Positions 25,614-32,698 of a stretch of DNA of 32,698 bases are shown here, one piece after another (the stretch's first letter is position 1; each line of letters starts with the position of its first letter). The translations under genes and the position numbers were made by a program. The notes under the pieces were generated by a model that worked only from the letters and a program-made list of their open reading frames with translations, ran no database searches and had not been told where the DNA came from. The stretch is from Deltaproteobacteria bacterium (lineage in GTDB: Bacteria; Desulfobacterota; Desulfobaccia; Desulfobaccales; 0-14-0-80-60-11): NCBI GenBank assembly GCA_021813445.1, contig JAKAKP010000001.1, positions 1-32,698 of the forward strand, written 5' to 3'.

Positions 25614-27013
25614 AAATGGCCAAGAAACCCTGGGGCGGAAGATTTGCAAGGGGTACGGAACAGGAGGTGGAGGCCTTCACCTCCTCCCTGGATTTTGATC
25701 AGCGGCTCTATCGCCAGGATATCGCCGGCTCCCAGGCCCACGCCCGGATGCTGGCCCGCCAGGGGATCATCTCCCCGGCGGAAGCCGAAGAGATCGTCCG
25801 GGGCCTGGAAGAAATCCGGGGCGAGATCGACTCGGGGGAATTCTTTTTTGATCCGGCCCTGGAAGACATCCACATGGCCATCGAGGCCCGCCTGACGGAG
25901 AAAATCGGGGAGGCGGGCCGCAAGCTGCACACCGCCCGGAGCCGCAACGACCAGGTGGCCTTGGACGTGCGCCTCTTTTTAGCCGGGGCCGTGGAAGCCT
26001 TGCTCGAAGACATACAAAACCTGCGCCGGGCCGGGGCCCGGCTGGCCCGCCGTCATCTGGGGGTCATGCTGCCGGGCTATACTCACCTGCAGCGGGCCCA
26101 GCCCGTGCTCTTCTCCCACCACCTCCTGGCTTATGACGAGATGTGGCGCCGGGATCAGGCGCGTCTTAAGGAATCCCTGGCCCGCATCCGGGTCTCGCCC
26201 CTGGGGGCCGCGGCCCTGGCGGGGACCACGTTTCCCATCGATCCTGAATTTACCGGCAGCCAGATGGGCTTCCCGGAAGTGTTCCGCAACAGCCTGGACG
26301 CGGTGAGCGACCGGGATTTTCTGTTGGAGTTTCTCGCTCACTCCAGTATCATAATGGTCCATTTGAGCCGTCTGGCCGAGGAACTGATCATCTGGTCCGG
26401 CGCGGAATTCGGTTTTGTAGTCCTGCCGGACGCTTACGCCACCGGTTCCTCCATCATGCCCCAGAAAAAGAACCCGGACGTGCCGGAACTCATTCGGGGC
26501 AAGAGCGGCCGGGTCTGCGGCCACCTGCTGGGGCTGCTCATGACCCTGAAGGGGCTGCCGTTGGCCTATAACCGGGATCTGCAGGAGGACAAAGAGCCCT
26601 TGTTCGACACCCTGGACACGGTCCAAGGCGCAGTGCGGCTGATGACCGGCTTGCTGGGCCAGCTCCAAATCCGGCCCGAGGGCATGGCCGCAGCCTTGCA
26701 CGGCGGCTTTCTCACGGCCACGGACATGGCGGATTACCTGGCGGCCAAAGGTATACCCTTCCGCACCGCCCACGAACAGGTGGGGCAGACCGTGCGCCAG
26801 GCGGAGGCCCAAAACAAGGAACTCTGGGAGTTGAGCCTGGAAGAAATCCGCAAGTTCGCGCCCCAGGCGGACGCAGACCTCTTCGAGTGGCTCAAGATCG
26901 AAAACTCCGTGGCCCGGCGCACCTCGCCGGGGGGCACCGCGCCGGCGCGGGTGGCCGAGGCCCTGGCCCTGGTGGAGAAGGAATTGGGAATTGAGGTTGC
27001 GGGGGCAGAATAG
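25610..27013 (+). CDS. argH: Argininosuccinate lyase
   Basis: Last step of arginine synthesis, splitting argininosuccinate into arginine and fumarate. The protein has 467 residues, the normal length, of the fumarase/aspartase superfamily: GGRF near the start, TARSRNDQV (108-116), YTHLQRAQP (H159) and the signature GSSIMPQKKNP (279-289) with catalytic Ser281. The GTG at 25610 overlaps the preceding stop by 4 nt and has GGAG eight bases upstream; ATG at 25616 is the alternative start. Confidence 0.97.
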   Translation: MKMAKKPWGGRFARGTEQEVEAFTSSLDFDQRLYRQDIAGSQAHARMLARQGIISPAEAEEIVRGLEEIRGEIDSGEFFFDPALEDIHMAIEARLTEKIGEAGRKLHTARSRNDQVALDVRLFLAGAVEALLEDIQNLRRAGARLARRHLGVMLPGYTHLQRAQPVLFSHHLLAYDEMWRRDQARLKESLARIRVSPLGAAALAGTTFPIDPEFTGSQMGFPEVFRNSLDAVSDRDFLLEFLAHSSIIMVHLSRLAEELIIWSGAEFGFVVLPDAYATGSSIMPQKKNPDVPELIRGKSGRVCGHLLGLLMTLKGLPLAYNRDLQEDKEPLFDTLDTVQGAVRLMTGLLGQLQIRPEGMAAALHGGFLTATDMADYLAAKGIPFRTAHEQVGQTVRQAEAQNKELWELSLEEIRKFAPQADADLFEWLKIENSVARRTSPGGTAPARVAEALALVEKELGIEVAGAE

Positions 27014-27110
27014 AGGGACGCCGGTGCTACCAACGACTTGCCACCGGCAACAGAGCCCTATTTCAAACCTAACCGGGGCTGACAGCCAGCAACAGGTTGA
27101 GGGAACTACT

Positions 27111-27200
27111 TTTAAGTCCCCCTTTGAAAAAGGGGGATTTTGGGGGGATTTTGAGGCGCTTATAAATCCCCTCTCCCCCCCTTTTACCAAGGGGGGTATT
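27111..27200. repeat. G/C-tract palindromic element (family B, copy 4)
   Basis: Complete copy with a GCGCTTATAAAT joint, about 100 nt after argH. It fills the middle of the 264-nt argH-lipoprotein gap; nothing else recognisable is present there. Confidence 0.85.
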
Positions 27201-27277
27201 TAGTATCTCATTAAACCTTATCCTGATTTTAAAAATTGACTCCGAAAATAGGTTTTAAAATGGACTTGTAGGATTTC

Positions 27278-28363
27278 ATGACTAGGCTACCAAAAACCGG
27301 AAACCGAAAACCGAAAACCTGGGCTTGCTATTTATTTCTGGTCATAGCCTTCGTATTGGTTTGCGGCTGCGGCAAAAAACTGGCTCCCATCCCCCCGGAC
27401 GCGGTGCTGCCCGCGGCGGTCCGGGACTTCCGCCTGACCCAGGAAGGGGACGCCCTGGTGTTGACCTGGCTCTTCCCCAAGGAAAACCTCCTGGGGCAGC
27501 CCCTGACTCAGATCCAGGGTTTCCGGGTGCTGCGGGCTGAATTAAAGGGGCTGGAGCCGGCCCTGCCTTATCCCGAAGAGTTTACCCTGCTGGCGGACAT
27601 CGACCTGGCTTATCCCCGCATGGGCGAAGTGCGGGGGGAGGCGGTGATCTACCGGGACCATAACCTGAGCCCGGAGAAACGCTATTATTACCGGGTCGCG
27701 GCCTATGACCAGGAAGGCTATCCCGGGGCCTGGTCCCGGACGCTGAGCCACACTTGGGGCACGCCGCCCCGGGCGCCTCAGGACCTGAAAGCCGCGCCCG
27801 GGGACCGCATCGTCCACCTCGCCTGGCAGCCGGTCAGCCAGGAGCAAAACGGCCGCCCGGTGCGGGATCTGGCGGGTTACCGGGTGTACCGGCGCTCCGG
27901 CGAGGCCCCGTGGCTGCTTCTCCATCCGGAGCCGGCGACGGTTCCTGCTTTCCAGGATGTCTCGGCCCTCAACGACGTGGAATACACCTATATGGTGCGG
28001 GCCTTGCGGCGGGTGGGGCCGGACCTGATTGAGAGCCGGGATTCCGCCACCCGCACGGCCATGCCCGAGAAGCGCACCCCGCCGCCCCCGGTGCTCAACC
28101 TGGTGGCCGTGGCCGGGGAAAGGGGCGTGGAACTCAGGTGGGACCCCAGCGCGGCCCTGGATGTGGCGGGTTACCGCATCTACCGGCGCCAGGAAGGGGA
28201 GGTCAAGTTCATCCTCCTGCCCCCCAAGCTCCTGACCCGGCCGGCCTTCCTGGATGAGCTGGCGCGGCACGGCCGGATTTATTACTACTACGCCACCGCG
28301 GTGGACAACTCCCGCCGGGCCAACGAGAGCATCCCGTCGGAAGAGGCGGGTATTAGCTATTAA
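27278..28363 (+). CDS. FN3-domain lipoprotein
   Basis: Protein of 361 residues. A lipoprotein signal peptide has a hydrophobic core YLFLVIAFVLV and a lipobox ending VCG-C31. It is followed by three fibronectin type III-like modules (about 45-160, 165-265 and 270-360), marked by repeated 'V.L.W' and 'YRVYRR/YRIYRR' strands. Probably an outer-membrane or periplasmic-face structural or binding lipoprotein. A heptamer array (AAC at 27295, 27302, 27309 and 27316) lies inside the codons for residues 6-14, between the ATG and the hydrophobic core. The ATG has AGGA upstream. It sits between argH and lysA; to my recollection a lipoprotein occupies the same position in some Geobacter arg-lys clusters. 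Confidence 0.85.
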   Translation: MTRLPKTGNRKPKTWACYLFLVIAFVLVCGCGKKLAPIPPDAVLPAAVRDFRLTQEGDALVLTWLFPKENLLGQPLTQIQGFRVLRAELKGLEPALPYPEEFTLLADIDLAYPRMGEVRGEAVIYRDHNLSPEKRYYYRVAAYDQEGYPGAWSRTLSHTWGTPPRAPQDLKAAPGDRIVHLAWQPVSQEQNGRPVRDLAGYRVYRRSGEAPWLLLHPEPATVPAFQDVSALNDVEYTYMVRALRRVGPDLIESRDSATRTAMPEKRTPPPPVLNLVAVAGERGVELRWDPSAALDVAGYRIYRRQEGEVKFILLPPKLLTRPAFLDELARHGRIYYYYATAVDNSRRANESIPSEEAGISY

Positions 28364-28366
28364 AAT

Positions 28367-28425
28367 GTAGGGGCGAACCTTGTGTTCGCCCTTGAACGCC
28401 GGGCGAACACAAGGTTCGCCCCTAC
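28367..28425. repeat. Perfect 25-bp inverted repeat between lipoprotein and lysA
   Basis: Arms 28367-28391 and 28401-28425 are perfectly complementary over 25 nt with a 9-nt loop. The stem contains GGGGCGAAC and ends in GTAG/CTAC. It begins 4 nt after the stop codon. No T-tract follows. Confidence 0.92.
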
Positions 28426-28466
28426 TATACAAGAGTCGGTATTAAAGAATCGCAAGGATTAGCTGT

Positions 28467-29723
28467 ATGCACCATTTCCACTACCAGAACGATGACCTCT
28501 ATTGCGAAGGCGTGCCGGTCAGCGCCATTGCCGCCAAGGTGGGGACTCCTTTTTATCTTTATAGCGCCGCCACTCTGAGCCACCATTACCAGGTCTTTGA
28601 CGCCGCGTTCCAGGGCTTTCCCCACCTGGTCTGCTTCGCGGTCAAGGCCAACGGCAACCTGGCTATCTTAAGGCTCCTGGCCCGCCAGGGGGCCGGCGCG
28701 GACATCGTCTCCGGGGGCGAACTGCAGCGGGCGCTGGCCGCGGATGTCGACCCGGGGAAAATCGTCTACTCCGGGGTGGGCAAGCGCCCCGAAGAGATCA
28801 AGGCCGCGCTTAAGGCAGGGATTTTGCTCTTTAACCTGGAGTCTTCCCAGGAGCTGGAAGCCATCAACCGCATCGCCGGGCGCCTGGGGGTGAAGGCCCC
28901 GGTGGCCCTGCGCATCAACCCGGACATCGACGCCCAGACCCATCCCTACATCTCCACCGGCCTGAAGAAGAACAAGTTCGGCATCAATATTGAGCAGGCC
29001 CTGGAGGATTACCGCCGGGCCCGGGAGTTGCCCCACCTGGAGGTCCTGGGGGTGGCCTGCCATATCGGCTCCCAAATCACCGAGGTCGCGCCCTTCGTGC
29101 AGGCCCTGGAGCGCCTGAAGGTGCTGATCACCCGGCTGCAGGACTTGGGGATTACCATCCGTTACCTGGACCTGGGCGGCGGCCTGGGAATCTGCTACGA
29201 CCAGGAAAACCCGCCCCACCCCCACGAATACGGGGGCAAAATCGTGGAAAAGCTCCGGGACCTGAAGGTCACCCTGATCCTGGAACCGGGCCGGGTGCTG
29301 GTGGGCAACGCCGGCATCCTGGTCACCAAGGTGCTCTATACCAAGGAAAGCGGCGTCAAGCACTTCATCATCGTGGACGCGGGCATGAACGATCTGGCCC
29401 GCCCCAGCCTCTACGGCTCTTTTCACGGCATCTGGGCGGTCAAGAAAAGCCCGCGGCCCCGAGTGAACGCCTCCCTGGTGGGGCCCATCTGCGAATCCGG
29501 GGATTTTCTGGCCAAGGACCGGCAGATGCCCGCGTTCCAGCCGGGGGAACTGGTGGCGGTGATGAGCGCCGGGGCCTACGGCTTTTCCATGAGCTCCAAC
29601 TATAACGCCCGGCCCCGGGTGGCGGAAATTTTGGTGCAAGATCAAGAGTTTTATGTTATCAGAAAACGGGAAACCTTTCGCCAGCTTATCTGGGGGGAAA
29701 GCATCCCCGATTTCCTTAAGTAG
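28467..29723 (+). CDS. lysA: Diaminopimelate decarboxylase
   Basis: PLP-dependent fold-III enzyme of 418 residues converting meso-diaminopimelate to lysine. The PLP lysine K60 is in FAVKANGN. Other motifs are HIGSQI, YLDLGGGLGI, LEPGRVLVGNAG, GPICESGDFLAKDR (with the catalytic Cys) and GAYGFSMSSNYNARPR. The N-terminal FYLYSAATL is typical. It heads lysA-dapF-dapA-dapB on the same strand. No lysine riboswitch was recognised upstream. Confidence 0.97.
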   Translation: MHHFHYQNDDLYCEGVPVSAIAAKVGTPFYLYSAATLSHHYQVFDAAFQGFPHLVCFAVKANGNLAILRLLARQGAGADIVSGGELQRALAADVDPGKIVYSGVGKRPEEIKAALKAGILLFNLESSQELEAINRIAGRLGVKAPVALRINPDIDAQTHPYISTGLKKNKFGINIEQALEDYRRARELPHLEVLGVACHIGSQITEVAPFVQALERLKVLITRLQDLGITIRYLDLGGGLGICYDQENPPHPHEYGGKIVEKLRDLKVTLILEPGRVLVGNAGILVTKVLYTKESGVKHFIIVDAGMNDLARPSLYGSFHGIWAVKKSPRPRVNASLVGPICESGDFLAKDRQMPAFQPGELVAVMSAGAYGFSMSSNYNARPRVAEILVQDQEFYVIRKRETFRQLIWGESIPDFLK

Positions 29724-29742
29724 GCGATAAGGCAAGCATTCT

Positions 29743-29887
29743 GGTTCCCAAGCTGAGCTTGGGAACCCCCTTTATTTTGCAAAGCTGCGCTTTGCCAACG
29801 TGTCCATCAGAAAATACTTTCTGGTAATAGGGGCTGCCCAAGCAAAGCTTGGGAAAAAATGGCGTTCCCAAGTGCAACTTGGGAACG
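29743..29887. repeat. Cluster of four small palindromes (family E) upstream of dapF
   Basis: Four different short palindromes in a row: GGTTCCCAAG...CTTGGGAACC (29743-29766), GCAAAGCTGCGCTTTGC (about 29779-29795), CCCAAGCAAAGCTTGGG (29836-29852) and CGTTCCCAAG...CTTGGGAACG (29863-29887). They occupy most of the lysA-dapF gap, ending 23 nt before the dapF ATG. Confidence 0.85.
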
Positions 29888-29909
29888 AGTAGTTTTTGCT
29901 GAAGAAATC

Positions 29910-30746
29910 ATGGACTTGGAAACCAAGCGCATCCCTTTTTATAAAATGCACGGCGGCGGCAATGATTTTGTCCTGGTCGACCATCGCCGCGCCCTGGTCC
30001 CGGAGACCGAGCAGCCTCGCTTTGCCCGCCGGGTCTGCGCCCGGCAGGTGGGGGTGGGGGCCGACGGCCTGATTCTGCTGGAAGGGTCGGACAGGGCCGA
30101 TTTCCGCTGGCGCTTTTACAACGCCGACGGCTCCGAAGCGGAGATGTGCGGCAACGGCGGCCGCTGCGCCGCCCGCCTGGCGGTGATGCTGGGCATTGCG
30201 CCGTCGCAGTTAAGCTTTGAAACCCTGGCAGGGATCATGCACGCCGAGGTGAAGGACCGGGAGGTCCGCCTGGAACTGACGGGTATCGAGGATGTCCGCC
30301 TTTACCAGGAGATCCCCATTGACGGCCAGAAACTCACCGGCCATTTCCTGAAGGTGGGGGTGCCCCACGTGGTGGTGCCGGTCAACGACCTGGAGCAGGT
30401 GCCCGTGACTTTTTGGGGGAAGATCGTGCGCTTCCACCAGATGTTCCAGCCCGCAGGCACCAACGTCAATTTCATCAATCTTCAGGGCGCCAAAGCCCTG
30501 GAGGTGCGCACCTATGAACGGGGGGTGGAGGACGAGACCCTGGCCTGCGGCACCGGCGCGGTGGCTTCGGCCCTCATTGCCGCCCGCCTGGGACATGTGG
30601 AGTCCCCGGTGCAGGTCAATACCCGGGGGGGAGAAATCCTCACCGTCCATTTTCACCTCCAGGGGGAGACCTTCAAAGACGTCCTCCTGGAGGGCGAGGC
30701 CCTGGTGGTGTGCCAGGGCGAATTGTGGGTTGATGAACTTAAGTAA
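29910..30746 (+). CDS. dapF: Diaminopimelate epimerase
   Basis: PLP-independent epimerase of 278 residues turning LL- into meso-diaminopimelate for lysine and peptidoglycan. Both active-site cysteines are present: C80 in EMCGNGGRC and C213 in TLACGTGAVAS. The N-terminal KMHGGGNDFVLVD is characteristic. ATG at 29910 is preferred; the frame is open back to 29859, but that part overlaps a family E palindrome. The ribosome-binding site is weak (GAAGAAATC). It ends 15 nt before dapA. Confidence 0.97.
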   Translation: MDLETKRIPFYKMHGGGNDFVLVDHRRALVPETEQPRFARRVCARQVGVGADGLILLEGSDRADFRWRFYNADGSEAEMCGNGGRCAARLAVMLGIAPSQLSFETLAGIMHAEVKDREVRLELTGIEDVRLYQEIPIDGQKLTGHFLKVGVPHVVVPVNDLEQVPVTFWGKIVRFHQMFQPAGTNVNFINLQGAKALEVRTYERGVEDETLACGTGAVASALIAARLGHVESPVQVNTRGGEILTVHFHLQGETFKDVLLEGEALVVCQGELWVDELK

Positions 30747-30761
30747 GGAGGTAGCAGCACC

Positions 30762-31637
30762 ATGTTAAAGGGAGCAATTACGGCCATCGTGACTCCCTTC
30801 AAGAACGGGCAACTCGACGAAGAGGCCTACCGGGCCCTGATCGAGCGCCAGATCACTGAAGGCATCCACGGCATCGTGCCCTGCGGCACCACTGGTGAGT
30901 CCCCCACCCTGTCCCATGCGGAGCATAAACGGGTGGTGGAGATCTGTCTCGACCAGGTGAAAAAACGGGTGCCGGTGATCGCGGGCGCGGGCTCCAACAG
31001 CACCTCCGAGTCCGTGGAACTGACCAAGCACGCCGAGGCCGCCGGGGCGAATTACGCCCTGTTGATCACTCCTTACTACAATAAACCCACCCAGGAAGGG
31101 TTGTTTCAGCATTATAAAACCGTGGCTGCGGCCACCAAGATCCCCATTGTGGTCTATAACGTCCCGGGCCGCACCAGCGTCAACCTGCTGCCGGAAACCA
31201 TGGCCCGGCTGGCCGCGCTCCCCAATATCGTCGGCCTCAAGGACGCCACCGGGGACCTGAAGCAGGGCTCCAAGACCCTGGAACTATGCGGCGATAAGAT
31301 CACGGTTCTCTCCGGCGACGACTTCACCACTTTCCCCCTGCTCTGCGTGGGCGGCATGGGGGTGATCTCCGTGGTTTCCAACGTGGTCCCCGGGGACATG
31401 GCGGGCATGTGCAACGCCTTCTTCAAAGGTGACCTGGAGACCGCCAAAAGGTTGCACTATAAGATGTGGTCCCTGACCGAAGCCATGTTCTATGAAACCA
31501 ACCCCGTGCCGGTGAAGACGGCCATGAAGCTGCTGGGGATGATCAGCGGCGAGGTGCGGCAGCCCCTGTGCCCCATGTCTGAGGCCAACGAGAACAAGCT
31601 GCGCACGGTGATGCAGAAGTACGGATTGATTAAGTAG
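30762..31637 (+). CDS. dapA: 4-hydroxy-tetrahydrodipicolinate synthase
   Basis: First committed step of the diaminopimelate pathway, condensing pyruvate with aspartate semialdehyde. The protein has 291 residues in a TIM barrel; Schiff-base lysine K160 (IVGLKDATGD), Y132 (VVYNVPGRTS) and GTTGESPTLS (42-51). AAGGAGG lies about ten bases upstream of the ATG. The stop codon TAG forms the start of a heptamer array. Confidence 0.97.
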   Translation: MLKGAITAIVTPFKNGQLDEEAYRALIERQITEGIHGIVPCGTTGESPTLSHAEHKRVVEICLDQVKKRVPVIAGAGSNSTSESVELTKHAEAAGANYALLITPYYNKPTQEGLFQHYKTVAAATKIPIVVYNVPGRTSVNLLPETMARLAALPNIVGLKDATGDLKQGSKTLELCGDKITVLSGDDFTTFPLLCVGGMGVISVVSNVVPGDMAGMCNAFFKGDLETAKRLHYKMWSLTEAMFYETNPVPVKTAMKLLGMISGEVRQPLCPMSEANENKLRTVMQKYGLIK

Positions 31638-31703
31638 TTCAAGGTTCAAGGTTCAAAGTTCAAGGTTTAGTTTTTCAACTTTGAACCTTGAACTTTGAAC
31701 TTT
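31636..31703. repeat. Paired inverted heptamer arrays (dapA-dapB hairpin)
   Basis: The left array has GTT at 31637, 31644, 31651, 31658 and 31665, beginning in the dapA stop codon. The right inverted array is 31677-31703, with GAA at 31683, 31690 and 31697. The dapB ribosome-binding site GGAGG follows a few bases later. The transcript can form a ~27-bp imperfect stem. Confidence 0.9.
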
Positions 31704-31717
31704 ATGTGGAGGAATCC

Positions 31718-32521
31718 ATGATCAAGGCCATTGTGACCGGGGCCGGGGGCCGCATGGGCGGCCGCATCATCCACATGCTGGAAGGGGTGGAAGGCATTGC
31801 CCTGGCCGCGGCGGTGGAACGCCCGGGGCACCCCGCGGTGGGCAAAGAAGTGGGCGAGGTGGTGGGCCTGCCCGCCAAAGGCGTGAAAATTTGCGGCTCC
31901 CTCGCCGAGGCTTTGCCCCAGGGGGACGTACTCATCGAGTTCACCCATCCCGAGCCGTCCCTGGCCCACCTGAAAGCCGTAGCGGACGCGGGCAAGGCCA
32001 TGGTCCTGGGCACCACCGGTCTTTCCCCGGAGCAGCTTGCCGAGGTCCGGGCCCTGGCGGCCCGCACCCGGCTCGTCTTTGCCCCCAACATGAGCATGGG
32101 CGTCAACCTGATGTTCAAGGTGGTGGCGGACATCGCCAAGGTTTTGAGTTCCGGCTACGACGTGGAGATCGTGGAGGCCCACCACCGCCTGAAAAAGGAC
32201 GCGCCCAGCGGCACGGCCTTGAAATTGGCCCAGGTCATCGCCCAGGCCCTGGACCGGGACCTGGACAAGGTGGGAGTGTACGCCCGCAAGGGCATTATCG
32301 GCGAGCGCACCCCCCAGGAGATTGGCGTGCAGACGGTCAGGGCCGGGGACATCGTCGGCGAACACACCGTGCTCTTCGGCGGCATGGGCGAACGCCTGGA
32401 GATCATCCACCGGGCCCACAGCCGGGACAACTTCGCCCGGGGCGCGGTCCGGGCCGCGTTGTGGATCATGGGCCAGGCCCCGGGGCTCTATGATATGCAG
32501 GACGTTTTGGGATTGAAATAG
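31718..32521 (+). CDS. dapB: 4-hydroxy-tetrahydrodipicolinate reductase
   Basis: NAD(P)H-dependent second step of the diaminopimelate pathway. The protein has 267 residues; the N-terminal dinucleotide-binding motif is VTGAGGRMG (6-14), and the catalytic and substrate-binding segment EAHHRLKKDAPSGTA holds H155, H156 and K160. ATG at 31718 has GGAGG six bases upstream; a longer frame from 31688 begins inside the heptamer array and is rejected. Its stop is directly followed by the next gene's ATG. Confidence 0.97.
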   Translation: MIKAIVTGAGGRMGGRIIHMLEGVEGIALAAAVERPGHPAVGKEVGEVVGLPAKGVKICGSLAEALPQGDVLIEFTHPEPSLAHLKAVADAGKAMVLGTTGLSPEQLAEVRALAARTRLVFAPNMSMGVNLMFKVVADIAKVLSSGYDVEIVEAHHRLKKDAPSGTALKLAQVIAQALDRDLDKVGVYARKGIIGERTPQEIGVQTVRAGDIVGEHTVLFGGMGERLEIIHRAHSRDNFARGAVRAALWIMGQAPGLYDMQDVLGLK

Positions 32522-32698
32522 ATGCGCATTGTCCGCTTTGACTTTAAAGGCCGCTCGGCTTACGGCATTCTGGAAGGAGAAAAAATCTCCGTCCTCTGGG
32601 GCACTCCATATGAGAGTCTCTCTGAGACCACCGGAGAGGTCGTGTCCCTGCCGGATGTCCATTTGCTGGCTCCCTGCGAGCTCACGAAGGTCGTGGCC
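32522..32698 (+). CDS. Fumarylacetoacetate hydrolase-family protein (5' end only)
   Basis: The first 59 codons of a gene cut by the window edge. The translation begins MRIVRFDFKGRSAYGILEG and contains LLAPCELTKVVA, matching the N-terminal region of FAH-family hydrolases/isomerases (MRIVRF...YG.LEG...L..P....K.VA). The catalytic domain lies outside the window, so substrate is unknown. It starts at the base after the dapB stop codon and is therefore probably co-transcribed with the dap genes. Confidence 0.82.
   Translation, partial: MRIVRFDFKGRSAYGILEGEKISVLWGTPYESLSETTGEVVSLPDVHLLAPCELTKVVA

Noticed and set aside
28426-28466. Lysine riboswitch or T-box leader before lysA
   Set aside because: The gap is too short once the hairpin is removed and no conserved leader features were seen.
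28668-29735. Long minus-strand open frames opposite lysA, dapB (31667-32662) and argH (25979-27190)
   Set aside because: All lie antisense to well-recognised enzymes and show no family motifs; they follow from GC-rich codon use.

Overview
The window reads as one stretch of a GC-rich bacterial chromosome. It is most like a Desulfobacterota (former Deltaproteobacteria) genome, possibly near the Desulfobacca or Syntrophobacter groups. That placement is inferred from the gene set, the argBDFGH-lysA-dapFAB order, the signalling proteins and the GC-rich coding style; it was not tested by search. No rRNA, tRNA, CRISPR array, phage or insertion-sequence transposase was seen.

Layout. Positions 1-683 hold an M48-type zinc protease that looks truncated at its 5' end. 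From 754 to 8651 every gene is on the minus strand, in two groups. The first in transcription order (8651 to 4164) is six tightly packed genes: HD-domain dNTPase, EEP-fold hydrolase, LysM-L,D-transpeptidase, a small hypothetical, a secreted coiled-coil protein and a metallo-beta-lactamase-fold hydrolase. The second (3774 to 754) is a signalling group: a response regulator with a SHOCT-like tail, a GAF/HD-GYP protein and a soluble histidine kinase. From 8824 onward everything is on the plus strand. A small ABM-like protein comes first, then a periplasmic-binding protein followed by a large membrane hybrid histidine kinase. Next is xerC-hslV-(DUF2283, cytochrome b561-like)-hslU, then argB-argD-argF, two small genes, argG, two small genes, argH, an FN3 lipoprotein, lysA-dapF-dapA-dapB and the start of a fumarylacetoacetate-hydrolase family gene.

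Function. The right half is a biosynthetic island. argB, argD, argF, argG and argH cover N-acetylglutamate to arginine except the ArgC and deacetylation steps. dapA, dapB, dapF and lysA cover most of the diaminopimelate/lysine branch. XerC and HslUV are housekeeping functions. The left half is mainly signal transduction (two-component and probable c-di-GMP turnover) plus cell-wall and nucleotide hydrolases.

The most striking non-gene signal is between the genes. Many boundaries carry short arrays of degenerate 7-nt units. The unit sequence differs from place to place, but the period is 7 nt at nearly every step. Several arrays start at the stop codon of one gene and recur in inverted orientation just before the next gene's start, so the intergenic transcript could fold into a long hairpin. 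These sit among at least three other palindromic repeat families: roughly 90-nt G/C-tract elements (four complete and one half copy), nested palindromes of about 126-130 nt, and 25-nt palindromes. One heptamer array appears to lie inside the signal-peptide coding region of the FN3 lipoprotein.
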